Positions 36,575-45,774 of a DNA stretch of 64,000 bases are shown in pieces. The stretch's first letter is position 1. The number at the start of each line of letters is the position of its first letter. The notes beneath the pieces were generated by a model that searched no databases, was not told the DNA's origin, and was given only the letters and a program-made list of their open reading frames with translations. The position numbers and the translations under genes are program-made. The stretch comes from Mycolicibacterium rhodesiae NBB3 (GTDB lineage: Bacteria > Actinomycetota > Actinomycetes > Mycobacteriales > Mycobacteriaceae), in NCBI RefSeq assembly GCF_000230895.2, contig NC_016604.1:1364001-1428000 (forward strand), written 5' to 3'.

Positions 36575-38428
36575 ATGGATGACACGGTCATCGACGGCGG
36601 GGACGACGCCACCGAAGGCGAGGGCTCTGCTAACGGCGGGGACGCCACCTCGGGCCCAGTACCGCAGGAGAGCTTCGGTCGCTATGGGCTGCTGTCGCTG
36701 GTCGGCGCGGGCGGCATGGGTCAGGTCTGGCGGGCACGCGACTCGCAGACCAACCGCGTCGTCGCGCTGAAGGTGCTCCCTGAACACTCCGCAGACGACG
36801 ACGAGTCGCGCGAACGGTTCCGGCGGGAGTGCGAAGCGGTAGCGCAGCTGACCGAGCCGCACATCATTCCGATCCACGACTTCGGCGACGTCGACGGTCG
36901 GCTGTTCCTGAACATGCGACTGGTCGACGGGATCGATCTGCGCACACTGATCAAGCAGGAAGGCGCTCTGGCGCCGGCTCGTGCGGTCGCGATCATCGTC
37001 CAGGTGGCAGGCGCACTCCAGGCGGCGCACGACGTCGGTTTGGTGCACCGCGACGTCAAACCCTCCAACATCCTGGTGTGCGCCAACGATTTCACCTATC
37101 TCATCGACTTCGGGATCGCTCACGCCTCCGGGGACGCCACGCTGACCAAGGCGGGTGAAACCATCGGCACCGCCGCCTACATGGCGCCCGAAGCGATCGG
37201 CGCTGCGGTCAAAACCCATTCGCGGGTCGACGTATACGCGCTGACCTGCGTGCTTTACGAGTGTTTGACCGGCCAGCCACCGTTCACTTCCGACCTGGGC
37301 GTTCAAGGCATGATCGCTCACCATCTGCATACCCCGCCTCCGCAACCCAGTGTCGCCAACACCGACGTTCCCGAGGCCTTCGATGTGATCATCGCCAAGG
37401 GGATGGCGAAGAATCCCGACGACCGTTACGAGTCCGTGCAGGAACTCGCCATGGCAGCCCGCGCTGCGGCGGGGGATCCGACGCTGCCTGCCATGCCGGT
37501 CGCCAAGCCACCCACCGGAGGGCGAAAGCGACTGTCACGCAAGAACATTACGATTCTGGCCGCAGCTGTCATCGCCGTTGTGGTCGCGGTCGCGGCGGCA
37601 GTCGTCGTTGTCGGGCGGCAGTCGGCAGACAGCGGCGGTACCACCGCTGTACCCGCAGGACAGGGTTACTCATCGCAGGTTGCACTGCCGTTTCCGGAGC
37701 TTCGCGTCGCCGGCGGGATCGACGTCGATCCTGGTGGGAATGCCTACGTCACGGGTATCGGCACCGATGTGGTGTGGCGATTGGACGCAGGCGCGGCTGC
37801 GGCGACTCGGCTGCCATTCAGCGGCCTCAAGAACCCACATGATGTGGCGGTCGATGGGAAGGGCGACGTGTACGTCACCGACTCGAGCAACGACCGGGTC
37901 ATGTGGCTGCCCGCGGGCGCGACTGCGGCGGCTACGCTGCCGTTCACCGGACTCAACGACCCCCGTGGCGTCATCGTCAGTCCGGCAGGCGACGTCTATG
38001 TAGTCGATGGCGGAAACGATCGGGTGCTTTATCTGGAGGCGGGTGCCACGACGGCGACCACGCTGCCCTTCGCCGACCTGAACGACCCCCACGGCGTTGC
38101 TGTCGATCCCGCAGGCGGTGTCGTTGTCACCGACACGGGCAACAACCGCGTGATGCAGCTAGCGGCAGGATCGACTGAGCCCAGGGCCCTACCCTTCACC
38201 GGCGTCAACGATCCCCACGGCGTGGCTGTCGACTCGAAGGGCAACGTGTACGTCACCGACCGTGGTAACGCCGGGATCGTCGAACTCGGTCCGAGCGCGC
38301 CGGCGGCGATCCCGCTGCCCTTCACCGGGCTGAACGACCCTCAGGGAGTTGCGGTCGACGACGCGGGCAATGTCTATGTCACCGACGTGGGCCCCAACCT
38401 TGTGGTGAAACTCTCAGCCGACCAATGA
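36575..38428 (+). CDS. Ser/Thr protein kinase with NHL beta-propeller sensor (PknD-like)
   Basis: A 617-residue receptor kinase. The catalytic domain (about 37-300) has the G-loop GAGGMGQVW, Lys66 in VALKVL, HRDVKPSN (Asp160) and DFGIA (Asp178), and APE. One span covers 325-346. Outside, residues about 360-617 form six repeats of the type LPF-x-GLNDP-x-GVAVD...VYVTD, a six-bladed NHL propeller as in M. tuberculosis PknD. Its stop overlaps the start of an EmbR-like regulator (atga), so kinase and probable phospho-binding target are made together. The signal sensed is unknown. Confidence 0.93.
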   Translation: MDDTVIDGGDDATEGEGSANGGDATSGPVPQESFGRYGLLSLVGAGGMGQVWRARDSQTNRVVALKVLPEHSADDDESRERFRRECEAVAQLTEPHIIPIHDFGDVDGRLFLNMRLVDGIDLRTLIKQEGALAPARAVAIIVQVAGALQAAHDVGLVHRDVKPSNILVCANDFTYLIDFGIAHASGDATLTKAGETIGTAAYMAPEAIGAAVKTHSRVDVYALTCVLYECLTGQPPFTSDLGVQGMIAHHLHTPPPQPSVANTDVPEAFDVIIAKGMAKNPDDRYESVQELAMAARAAAGDPTLPAMPVAKPPTGGRKRLSRKNITILAAAVIAVVVAVAAAVVVVGRQSADSGGTTAVPAGQGYSSQVALPFPELRVAGGIDVDPGGNAYVTGIGTDVVWRLDAGAAAATRLPFSGLKNPHDVAVDGKGDVYVTDSSNDRVMWLPAGATAAATLPFTGLNDPRGVIVSPAGDVYVVDGGNDRVLYLEAGATTATTLPFADLNDPHGVAVDPAGGVVVTDTGNNRVMQLAAGSTEPRALPFTGVNDPHGVAVDSKGNVYVTDRGNAGIVELGPSAPAAIPLPFTGLNDPQGVAVDDAGNVYVTDVGPNLVVKLSADQ

Positions 38429-39588
38429 CATCAGGGGCATCGGTGGCGTCGGGCCTCGATTTCGGTGTGTTGGGACCGCTGCAGGTCAGCGTGAACGGTG
38501 TGCCGGTGTCATCGGGCACACCTAAGCAGAGTGCGGTCCTGGCACTGCTGCTGATGAACCGCAATCGACCCGTTTCCCGGGATTCGATCATCGGGGCGAT
38601 CTGGGACGAAGACTCGCCGGAAGCGGACGCGGTGCACAACCTGCACGTCTACGTGGCCAACCTGCGCAAGCTCTTCGGCTCGGCCGGCGTCGACCCGAAG
38701 AACGTTCTGGCCAGCGCCCGGCCGGGCTACCAGCTCAACGTGTCCGACACCGCCCTGGATTTGGCTCGGTTCAACACGCAGAAGGCGGCCGGCGCGCAAG
38801 CGGCCGCCGCCGGCCGGTTCGCATTGGCCGGTGATCGGCTGTCCGCTGCGCTGGCGTCATGGCGCGGCCCGGTCCTCGACGATCTGCGGGAGTTCCGGTT
38901 CGTCGAACCGTTCGCCACCGCACTCGTCGAGGACAAGATGGTGGCGCACGTACTCCGAGCCGAAGCCGAAATCGCTTGTGGTCGAGCAGGTTCGATTATC
39001 GGCGAGCTCGAGCAGCTGGTGGTCGAGCAGCCCTATCGGGAACCGCTGTGGGCTCAGCTGATCACCGCCTATTACCTCGCCGACCGTCAGACCGATGCTT
39101 TGGACGCATACCGCCGGTTGAGATCGACGCTGTCAGAAGATCTCGGCATCGATCCGGGACCGACGCTTCGTGACTTGCACGAGCGGATCCTGCGCCAGGA
39201 GCGATTGGATGTTGCGCACGCGGCGCAGAGCGATGGATCCGAAGTCCTCACCATGCTCGAACTCCACACGTCCACTGCTGCCACCACGGCATCGTCGAAC
39301 CGCGCGCAGCTCCGCGACGCGGCGGGCCGCTGCTATCCGCTGGAAACGGTGGTCACCGGAATCGGCCGTCGCGGCGACAACAGCGTGGTAGTCGACGACC
39401 CGAAGGTGAGCCGCTACCACGCGACGATCATCGACACCGGCGCCAACTTTGTGATCAACGACCTGCGGTCCGGCAACGGCGTCGTGGTGGGCGACCAGCG
39501 GATCCGCGGCACCGCGACGCTGTCCGACGGCGACGTCATCACGATCGCCGGACACCGATTCACGTTCGAGATCGCCGCCGCCTCCTGA
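38425..39588 (+). CDS. EmbR-like SARP regulator with FHA domain
   Basis: A 387-residue regulator, the length of EmbR (about 388). It has an OmpR-type winged helix (GVLGPLQVSVNG through HNLHVYVANLRKL, 12-100), a bacterial transcriptional activation domain (105-250) and a C-terminal FHA domain (about 295-387) with IGRRGDN, VSRYHA and DLRSGNG, the phosphothreonine-binding residues. In M. tuberculosis, EmbR is phosphorylated by PknH and activates embCAB. Here the overlapping partner is a PknD-like kinase, so the FHA domain probably docks onto that kinase. Whether embCAB is the target is not shown. Confidence 0.92.
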   Translation: MTSGASVASGLDFGVLGPLQVSVNGVPVSSGTPKQSAVLALLLMNRNRPVSRDSIIGAIWDEDSPEADAVHNLHVYVANLRKLFGSAGVDPKNVLASARPGYQLNVSDTALDLARFNTQKAAGAQAAAAGRFALAGDRLSAALASWRGPVLDDLREFRFVEPFATALVEDKMVAHVLRAEAEIACGRAGSIIGELEQLVVEQPYREPLWAQLITAYYLADRQTDALDAYRRLRSTLSEDLGIDPGPTLRDLHERILRQERLDVAHAAQSDGSEVLTMLELHTSTAATTASSNRAQLRDAAGRCYPLETVVTGIGRRGDNSVVVDDPKVSRYHATIIDTGANFVINDLRSGNGVVVGDQRIRGTATLSDGDVITIAGHRFTFEIAAAS

Positions 39589-39689
39589 CCGCCGCGGCGC
39601 TGCCCGCCGGCATTGAGGTTTCGTTGAGGGCCTGACCCGATTCTTTTCTTAACCAGCCACACCAGATGGCCACGAGAAAAGGACCTCCG

Positions 39690-40097
39690 ATGATCAAGAC
39701 CCGCATCGCCGCCACCGCCGCCTTCATCACCTTCGGCCTCGCCTCCCTCGGCGGCGCCATCGTCGCCGTCGCCGCACCGGCCAACGCCGACGCCGACGCC
39801 GACACCACCAACAGCACGACCGTCGACGGCACCGCAATGACCGGAACCGCCGGCCAAGCCGTCACCGACGCCCGCCAGATCCCCGAGGAACTCGCAGACG
39901 CCACCCGCGGCCCAGACGTCAACGGCGTGCCCGCCCCCGGCGCCACCACCACCGGAGTCCACCTCCCCTTCCCCAACAATCCCGCCCCGCACAGCGAACA
40001 CAACGGCCAGGGACACAAGGGCTCCAACGAAGCACCCACCCCCCAACGCCCCCACTCCAACGTGCCCGTCCCCGAACCCATCCACAGCAAGCGCTGA
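39690..40097 (+). CDS. Small secreted Pro/Thr-rich protein
   Basis: About 135 residues: a signal peptide (IKTRIAATAAFITFGLASLGG, cleavage near PANADA) followed by a mature part that is polar, Pro/Asn/His-rich and probably unfolded. ATG 39690 follows the ribosome site gaaaagga. Codon choice is strongly biased to C-ending codons, as in highly expressed mycobacterial genes. No family recognised. Confidence 0.75.
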   Translation: MIKTRIAATAAFITFGLASLGGAIVAVAAPANADADADTTNSTTVDGTAMTGTAGQAVTDARQIPEELADATRGPDVNGVPAPGATTTGVHLPFPNNPAPHSEHNGQGHKGSNEAPTPQRPHSNVPVPEPIHSKR

Positions 40098-40106
40098 CGC
40101 GGACGT

Positions 40107-41039
40107 CTAAGTCGCGAGCCAGAGCCGGACCAGACAACGCCGCTCCTCGATCTCGGTCGCGTCGGTGAAGGCGTTGCGGTTGTGGAGCGTGACGTGGTTG
40201 TCGGCGAAGAAGACATCGCCGGGCTCCATCGTGAACTCGATCGCGTTCGCCGGATCGTTCAGGATCGCGTCGAAGGCATCGAGCGCCTCACGTTGCAACG
40301 TGGTCAACGGATTACCCGAAAGATGGTGTCCCAGTTCGATGTGTAAGCGGTTGTAGCGGACGGATACACCGCCGTCGGTGTCGGTGAACACTGAGCCGCG
40401 GGACACCGGGTCCTCGCCGTCGGCTGTCTCCCTGGACCGGTCGAAGAGGAACTCTCCGTAAAGCACCTTCACCAGATCCGGTCGCGCGGCCAGCAGAACG
40501 TTGTAGGCGTTGTGGCCGCTGACCATCAGCGACTCACCACCGGACACCGCTCTGCGAAGGCACATGAGCGCGAGGATGTCCGGACGGCTGCCGACGAAGG
40601 CGGCTGCGGAGTCGGTGTGGTAGATCATGCCGAGATTCGTCTTCGACCCGCGCGCCTCCATCAGCGTCGCGCCGGTGTCCTGAACTAGGTAGACGCGTTC
40701 GCCGGCCTGGTTCTGCGGCAGGGGCCGGCCCAAAAGGGTGCCGAGACCCCAGTACAGCATCGAGGCCTCTTCGTCGGTCCATCCATCGAGCGGCAGCCCG
40801 CGCAGCAGGACGAAGCCCGCCATGGAGCGCACATGCTTGCCGAGGGCATCTGCCAGCTCGGCCAGGACGGGATGGGTGAAGTCGTCGGCCTCGACGGTGT
40901 CAATCCGCTTACCGCGTCGCCGCAGCTCAGAAACGATATGCAGGCATGCATCGGCCTGGTGCGGCTCGACCTCGATCGTGTAGGACGCGTCGTCGAAACT
41001 GGCGCGATCCCACACCGTGGGTCCCGTTATCGGAAGCAT
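40107..41039 (-). CDS. TauD/TfdA-family Fe(II)/2-oxoglutarate dioxygenase
   Basis: A 310-residue dioxygenase. The iron facial triad is visible as HTD in MIYHTDSAA and the distal His in HVTLHNR, with the 2-oxoglutarate-binding Arg in RRCLVRLWL. LLRGLPLDGW and GDVFFADNH are family phrases. It probably hydroxylates a small molecule. A ggaaggag ribosome site precedes the ATG. It is divergent from an AbrB-family membrane protein, which could move its substrate or product; that link is only positional. Confidence 0.88.
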   Translation of the reverse strand: MLPITGPTVWDRASFDDASYTIEVEPHQADACLHIVSELRRRGKRIDTVEADDFTHPVLAELADALGKHVRSMAGFVLLRGLPLDGWTDEEASMLYWGLGTLLGRPLPQNQAGERVYLVQDTGATLMEARGSKTNLGMIYHTDSAAAFVGSRPDILALMCLRRAVSGGESLMVSGHNAYNVLLAARPDLVKVLYGEFLFDRSRETADGEDPVSRGSVFTDTDGGVSVRYNRLHIELGHHLSGNPLTTLQREALDAFDAILNDPANAIEFTMEPGDVFFADNHVTLHNRNAFTDATEIEERRCLVRLWLAT

Positions 41040-41170
41040 CTGCGGTCTCCTTCCTGTGTCGCCGGGATGCGTGACACCAGAGAATGGCGGCCGATTCTTT
41101 GAAGTTTCTTGGAACGCCGCGATCGTCGGCTTTTAGGAATCGCCAAGAAGGCCGACCGACCCTCTCCATC

Positions 41171-42226
41171 ATGAACACCATCGAGCTGGCCGCAGTGGCG
41201 CTCATCTGCGGGCTCCTGGCGTACGGCCTCGCGCGATGCGCGCCGAGAGCGGTTTCGGCGTCGACTCTGGCGGTCCAGGGTGTGCTCGGGGTGGCCACCG
41301 GCTTGCTGGTCCGCGAAATCTCGCCCGCCTCTCTTGCCGTTTCGGACTGGGTCGCAATACTCGCGGTCGCCGTCGCGACGCTTGTCATCTGCATCGCGGG
41401 CGGCGCGCTGTTGGCCAGGCACCGCAACATCAGCCCGCTGACCGGGGCGCTGTCGCTCGTCGCCGGCGGGTCCTCCGGCGTGGTGTCCATCGCCCGAGAG
41501 CTCGGTGGTGACGATCATGTCGTCGCGGCTGTGCAATATCTGCGCGTAGCACTGATCACTGCGGCCATGCCGTTCGTCGTCGCGGTCGTCTACGGCGGAA
41601 CAGCCGCCGGCGGCGCCTCGACCGACGCGGCAGGCGCACTGCCGCTGATCTTCAGCCTGCCGCTGATCGTGGTGATCGTGGTCATCGGCGCAGTCGGCGG
41701 CCGGGCGGTGCGGCTGCCCTGCGCCGGTCTGATCGGCCCGATGGCGATCACCATCGCCGCCGAATTCAGCGGACTGCTCGAGGGGCTCTGCGTGCCAGCA
41801 GTGCTGACCCAGGCTGCGGCACTGCTGATCGTGTGGCAGACGGCGCTGAGACTCGACCGCGAATCGATCCGTGCGATCCGTTCGATCCTGCCGAGTGCGC
41901 TGGTGTTGATCATGGTCCTCAACCTTGCCGTGGCGCTACTTGGTGTCGTGCTCGCCAACCTCACCGGGCTCAGTCAGCTCGACGGTTACCTGGCGACCAG
42001 CCCCGGTGGCATCTACGCGGTGCTCGGAACCACGATCGGATCAGACTCGAACGTGGCGTTCGTCATGACATCACAGGTGATTCGCGTCGTGCTGATGTTG
42101 GTGGCCGCCCCCTTCGTCGCAAAGGTGTTTCTGCGGTTCACTCCCCGCAGCGCCGAGGTCGTCGCTGCCGCGACCCCTGCCAAGCGAGGGCGCACGGAGA
42201 TGGCAGGTTTCGATTCGGCGACGTGA
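41171..42226 (+). CDS. AbrB-family (DUF, Gneg_AbrB_dup) membrane protein
   Basis: A 351-residue protein with about 10 spans made of two similar halves, the TIGR03082 AbrB-duplication family. Each half has the Gly-rich phrase seen as SLVAGGSSGVVSIARELGGD and TSPGGIYAVLGTTIGSD. It is proposed to be a transporter; AbrB of E. coli was named as a putative ammonia monooxygenase regulator, a label that is doubtful. ATG 41171 is preferred over an upstream in-frame start without membrane character. Confidence 0.83.
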   Translation: MNTIELAAVALICGLLAYGLARCAPRAVSASTLAVQGVLGVATGLLVREISPASLAVSDWVAILAVAVATLVICIAGGALLARHRNISPLTGALSLVAGGSSGVVSIARELGGDDHVVAAVQYLRVALITAAMPFVVAVVYGGTAAGGASTDAAGALPLIFSLPLIVVIVVIGAVGGRAVRLPCAGLIGPMAITIAAEFSGLLEGLCVPAVLTQAAALLIVWQTALRLDRESIRAIRSILPSALVLIMVLNLAVALLGVVLANLTGLSQLDGYLATSPGGIYAVLGTTIGSDSNVAFVMTSQVIRVVLMLVAAPFVAKVFLRFTPRSAEVVAAATPAKRGRTEMAGFDSAT

Positions 42227-42299
42227 TGGCCACAACCGGGACTCGCACGGCCGCGCCGGTCCCGACCGTGCTGACACGACCGTTAAATTGCCAAGCACT

Positions 42300-42719
42300 A
42301 TGACAAAGGTCTTGCGCACATTGGCCACCGCCGTGGCCGCGCCGGCGATCGTTGGCGTCGCACTCGCTGCGTCGGCGGCGGCCGACCCCCTGTTGCTCAA
42401 TGGCACCTACGGCTCAGCCGACGGTGACCCGTACAACGTCTTGACTTTTGTGACGGGTTGCGGCGCCGCCGGATGTGCCGGCACGGTCACCAGCAACCAG
42501 GGCTGGAGCACCCCCACGACGTTCAGTGGCGGCCGGTGGATCTTCACGGTCTCCAAGCCCGGCGGGCTCACGTGCGACGACGGGCACTATGAACCAGCTG
42601 TGATATCGATGTCTGTCGATCCGGCGACACTGGCCGGAGTGGTGTCATCTGACTCCAACTTCGGATGTGCGGGCGGAATCGTCACCCAGAGCCCGTTCCA
42701 GCTACAAAAGGTCGGTTGA
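42300..42719 (+). CDS. Small secreted cysteine-containing protein
   Basis: A 139-residue exported protein: signal peptide (LRTLATAVAAPAIVGVALAA, cleavage near ASAAADP) and a compact mature domain with four cysteines (TGCGAAGCAG, GLTCDDG, NFGCAGG) that could make two disulfides. It resembles small mycobacterial secreted proteins of unknown role. ATG 42300 is used; a -10-like TAAATT (42284-42289) would give a leader of only a few bases. Confidence 0.78.
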   Translation: MTKVLRTLATAVAAPAIVGVALAASAAADPLLLNGTYGSADGDPYNVLTFVTGCGAAGCAGTVTSNQGWSTPTTFSGGRWIFTVSKPGGLTCDDGHYEPAVISMSVDPATLAGVVSSDSNFGCAGGIVTQSPFQLQKVG

Positions 42720-42733
42720 CGCAGCCGGCTGCG
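42720..42733. terminator. Palindrome between convergent genes
   Basis: A perfect 14-base palindrome (CGCAGCCGGCTGCG) fills the whole gap between the stops of the secreted protein gene and the sugar transferase. It may be a short bidirectional terminator; there is no U tract. Confidence 0.3.
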
Positions 42734-44209
42734 CTATTCAGCACCCTGCACGACGGCCTTGACGGTCAGTAGCAGGATCTTGAGATCGAGTGCTAGTGAC
42801 CAGTTCTCGATGTAGTAGTTGTCCCACTCGACCCGGTCCGCGATGGAGGTCTGGCCCCGCAACCCGTGCACCTGCGCCCAGCCGGTCATCCCGGCTTTCA
42901 CTCGGTGGCGTTCGCCGTAGCGGTGTATCTGTATCTCGAAAAACTCGACGAACTCCGGCCTTTCGGGTCGGGGACCGACGAGGCTCATATCCCCTTTGAG
43001 CACATTGATCAGTTGGGGCAACTCGTCGAGCGACGTCCTACGCATCAGCTTGCCGATGCCCGTACGCCTGTCGACGCCCTCGACTCCCCCCGGCGCTGAA
43101 CTGGCCTTCAGTTCGAAGTCGGCGTCCGACGCCCTGGGCGGCCGCATACTGCGGAACTTGAGACATTTGAACACTTTTCCGTCACGTCCGATCCTCTCCT
43201 GTCCGAAGAAGATGGGTCCCGGTGAGCTCAACCGGACCAGCAGGATCAGGGTCAACATCAGCGGCGATATCGCGAGGAGACCGAGTCCTGCTCCCACGCG
43301 GTCGATAACGTGCTTGACGCTGAACTGCCAGCCGTGCGGGTCGGCATTCGGCAGCGCCAACAACGGCAAGCCGCCGAGGTGTTCGATGCCGGCCCGCTCA
43401 CCGACCGCATCGAACATGCGAGGAACAACCCATACCCGCACCTTGTGCCGATGCGCGACGCGCACGACGCGGATGAGCCGTTCGTCTCGCACCGGCGCGA
43501 ACGCGATGAGGACGGCCCCTGCTCCGGTCGCGGTTATCGCCGCGGCGATGGAATCCGCCGTACCGATGACCGGAATGTCAGGGTGCGATTCCGCGTCCGC
43601 GCCTTCGGTTTCAAGCAAGCCGATCGGTTCCAGCCCGTATTCGGGAAAAGTCTGCAGCCGTTCGATGATTCGGTTGGCGATTACTCCACTCCCGACGATG
43701 ATGGTCGGTGTCATGAAGTGGTGGCTTTTCCTCATTCGCTTCTGGATCATCGCGTGAAACAGCCGCGGCAGCGGCACCAAGACGGCCGCACAGACCCAGG
43801 TCTTGGAGATCACCGCCCCAGCAGTGTGCGGTGCTCCGGAAAGCGTCATGATGACAAGCACGAGAACGGCTGCCAGCGCCACGTTGGTCTCGATAGGACC
43901 CAATTCGTCGATGAAATTGCGGCCCAATTTATGGCGGTAAAGGGATTGCACAGCGAATAACAGGATGACGATCGGCACGAACAGCGCCGTCATCCAGATC
44001 GGCGGAAGCACCGGTTCGGTCGCCGACGACCACCACACGCCCAACGCCACCGATACCGCCGCCGAGACCGTGTCGAGAGCAATACCGACGACCTTTTCGT
44101 TGCGACCGATCCGATACGAATTTTCGCCTGTGGCGACGGTGGTCCGCGCGTCAGAAACGGGCGCCGGTCCGCCGGGCCTCGTACCGAGAGGTTCGGTCCG
44201 CGCGGTCAT
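42734..44209 (-). CDS. Polyprenyl-phosphate sugar-phosphate transferase (WcaJ/CpsE type)
   Basis: A 491-residue initiating glycosyltransferase for exopolysaccharide or glycan synthesis. It has four N-terminal spans, a central Rossmann-like domain (PTIIVGSGVIANRIIERL), then a re-entrant helix and the catalytic bacterial sugar transferase domain (LKFRSMR, DELPQLINVLKGDMSLVGPRPE, GMTGWAQV). It transfers a sugar-1-phosphate to undecaprenyl/decaprenyl phosphate at the membrane. Its ATG overlaps the stop of a GAF-domain gene (atga). Confidence 0.92.
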   Translation of the reverse strand: MTARTEPLGTRPGGPAPVSDARTTVATGENSYRIGRNEKVVGIALDTVSAAVSVALGVWWSSATEPVLPPIWMTALFVPIVILLFAVQSLYRHKLGRNFIDELGPIETNVALAAVLVLVIMTLSGAPHTAGAVISKTWVCAAVLVPLPRLFHAMIQKRMRKSHHFMTPTIIVGSGVIANRIIERLQTFPEYGLEPIGLLETEGADAESHPDIPVIGTADSIAAAITATGAGAVLIAFAPVRDERLIRVVRVAHRHKVRVWVVPRMFDAVGERAGIEHLGGLPLLALPNADPHGWQFSVKHVIDRVGAGLGLLAISPLMLTLILLVRLSSPGPIFFGQERIGRDGKVFKCLKFRSMRPPRASDADFELKASSAPGGVEGVDRRTGIGKLMRRTSLDELPQLINVLKGDMSLVGPRPERPEFVEFFEIQIHRYGERHRVKAGMTGWAQVHGLRGQTSIADRVEWDNYYIENWSLALDLKILLLTVKAVVQGAE

Positions 44210-44880
44210 ATCGGTCGGTGGAAGATCTTTGCGCTCGCAAGGTCCGCCATGTCCTGCAAGACGAGTATCTGACCGCCCGTCCATTCGACGGGTCGGGTAT
44301 CCCAGGCGCACAGCGAGCCGACCGCGAGGTCGTCGTCGCTGAAAATGGGAATGCAGGCGTAGGACCCGACCTGGCCGCTGACCACCAGCGGGTGATTTGC
44401 CATGAGTGGGTGCTCAGCGGCGTCCTCGACGATGAACGGGATGCCGCTGACGACCGCGAACTTGCTGATCGAGGCGCTTGCCGGGCGCACCCTTTCGAAA
44501 GCCTCGTTGGCGACGTTGCAGCCCGCGATCAGTTCGCTGCTCTCGTCGATCAGGGAAACTGCAACAAAAGGCGCCCGCAGCGCCTCTGCCGCCAACAGCG
44601 CAACGGTGTCGAGCGTGATACTGGCGCCGTTCTGCATGAGCCCGGTACTGCGCAGAGCGTCCAGCCGGGAGGGATCGCTCAGCACGGGTTGAATCACGGG
44701 GTTCAGCGCGTCGGGATTCGCTGCCAGTTGTTGGGTGAGTAGGGCCGAGGCATCGTCGTCGACCCCGGCGCCGACGACCGCCGCCACCAGCCCCTGTTTG
44801 AGTTCGCGCCGTTCAAGATCAGAAAGCTCTACTGCAGCTTGCGAATTCGCGTCCTCGTTTGAGGGCATTGCGTCATCCAC
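44206..44880 (-). CDS. GAF-domain sensor protein
   Basis: A 224-residue cytosolic protein. The first 70 residues are acidic and helical; residues about 85-220 are a GAF domain (ITLDTVALLAAEALRAPFVA, IAGCNV, GSYACIPIFSDDDLAVGSL). Translational coupling to the sugar transferase suggests it controls that enzyme. GTG 44880 has TAGACT (44887-44892) 6 nt upstream and no ribosome site. The gene is divergent from an RsbV/W/U-like module across a 148-base gap with a palindrome. Ligand unknown. Confidence 0.82.
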   Translation of the reverse strand: MDDAMPSNEDANSQAAVELSDLERRELKQGLVAAVVGAGVDDDASALLTQQLAANPDALNPVIQPVLSDPSRLDALRSTGLMQNGASITLDTVALLAAEALRAPFVAVSLIDESSELIAGCNVANEAFERVRPASASISKFAVVSGIPFIVEDAAEHPLMANHPLVVSGQVGSYACIPIFSDDDLAVGSLCAWDTRPVEWTGGQILVLQDMADLASAKIFHRPI

Positions 44881-44950
44881 GGCCGCAGTCTAGTTGCTGA
44901 CTTCTTTCTCCGAATAGAACTGGAATATGTCGCGGAGTTCGGTCTGAATT

Positions 44951-44964
44951 GCACGTCGACGTGC
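44951..44964. promoter_or_regulatory. Perfect palindrome between GAF and partner-switch operons
   Basis: GCACGTCGACGTGC reads the same on both strands and lies in the divergent promoter region. It is a candidate operator for a dimeric regulator acting on both operons. The evidence is symmetry and position only. Confidence 0.4.
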
Positions 44965-45028
44965 CAGAAAAGAACTATTCTGTCGCTCGTCGCGCCCAAC
45001 CGCGGCTCGACAAAGAGAGGAGCGCGCC

Positions 45029-45364
45029 TTGGGCGACTTTGCAGCGCGTACAACGAAGTCCGGTGTCGTCGTCGTCCAGCCCACCGGACGGTTGAACATG
45101 GTGGCCGCGCCCGCGCTGCGCAAGCAGCTGAACGACATCGTCGACGGTGGCGAGAGCCGTATCGTGGTCGACCTCAGCGCCACGGATTTCATCGACTCCT
45201 CTGGATTGGGCGCGCTGATTGCGGCGCTGAAGATAGCCAGGAAGGCAGGTGGCGATCTGCGAATCGTGGCCCCCAGCCGGCAGGTCTGCACCGTGCTGGA
45301 ATTGAGCAACCTCGACCGCGTCCTGCGGTCCTACGAATCCGCCGAAAGCGCATTCGATGGCTAA
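45029..45364 (+). CDS. Anti-sigma-factor antagonist (STAS, RsbV-like)
   Basis: A 111-residue STAS domain. The phosphorylation site is the first Ser of the FIDSSGLGAL loop. In RsbV/SpoIIAA systems the unphosphorylated form binds the anti-sigma kinase and frees the sigma factor. TTG 45029 is preceded by agagaggag. It is the first gene of a three-gene operon and overlaps the next by 8 bases. Confidence 0.93.
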   Translation: MGDFAARTTKSGVVVVQPTGRLNMVAAPALRKQLNDIVDGGESRIVVDLSATDFIDSSGLGALIAALKIARKAGGDLRIVAPSRQVCTVLELSNLDRVLRSYESAESAFDG

Positions 45365-45758
45365 GCACACCCTGGAGGCTGTGACGGGCCCCGACACGAT
45401 CAACGAAATTCAGCAGACACTCGACACGGCGTTCGGGGACGAAGAAGTCTCCGAGTACACCAAGATGTGCATCGAACTCGCGGTCAGCGAGATCGGCACG
45501 AACATCATCGAGTACTCCGGTGACGGCGAACCCGTTCGGTTACGCATGGAAGTGGATGTCGCGTCTGACACCGTGACCGTGACGTTCACCGATGACGGCC
45601 ACCCGGCCCCGGTCGACCTGACGCAGGTGAGCATGCCTGATGAGGGCGCCGAGGGCGGCCGCGGACTGGCCATTGCGTTTCGCGTACTCGACGAACTGTC
45701 GTACACCCGCGATCGGGACGGCAATCATTGGACGCTGATGAGGCGGCAGTCTGAATGA
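45357..45758 (+). CDS. Anti-sigma factor / serine kinase (RsbW-like HATPase)
   Basis: A 133-residue GHKL ATPase of the RsbW/SpoIIAB type. The N box is ELAVSEIGTNIIEY, followed by a G1-like DDGHPAP and the Gly-rich lid EGGRGLAI. It should bind its partner sigma factor, or another target, and phosphorylate the STAS protein upstream. No sigma gene lies next to it, so the target is elsewhere or is not a sigma factor. Confidence 0.9.
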   Translation: MAKHTLEAVTGPDTINEIQQTLDTAFGDEEVSEYTKMCIELAVSEIGTNIIEYSGDGEPVRLRMEVDVASDTVTVTFTDDGHPAPVDLTQVSMPDEGAEGGRGLAIAFRVLDELSYTRDRDGNHWTLMRRQSE

Positions 45759-45774
45759 GACTGCGCGACAACCA

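Noticed and set aside
41106..41149. Inverted arms TTCTTGG and CCAAGAA between the dioxygenase and AbrB genes
   Set aside because: The arms are only 7 bases and 30 bases apart, which can occur by chance; no second copy was seen.
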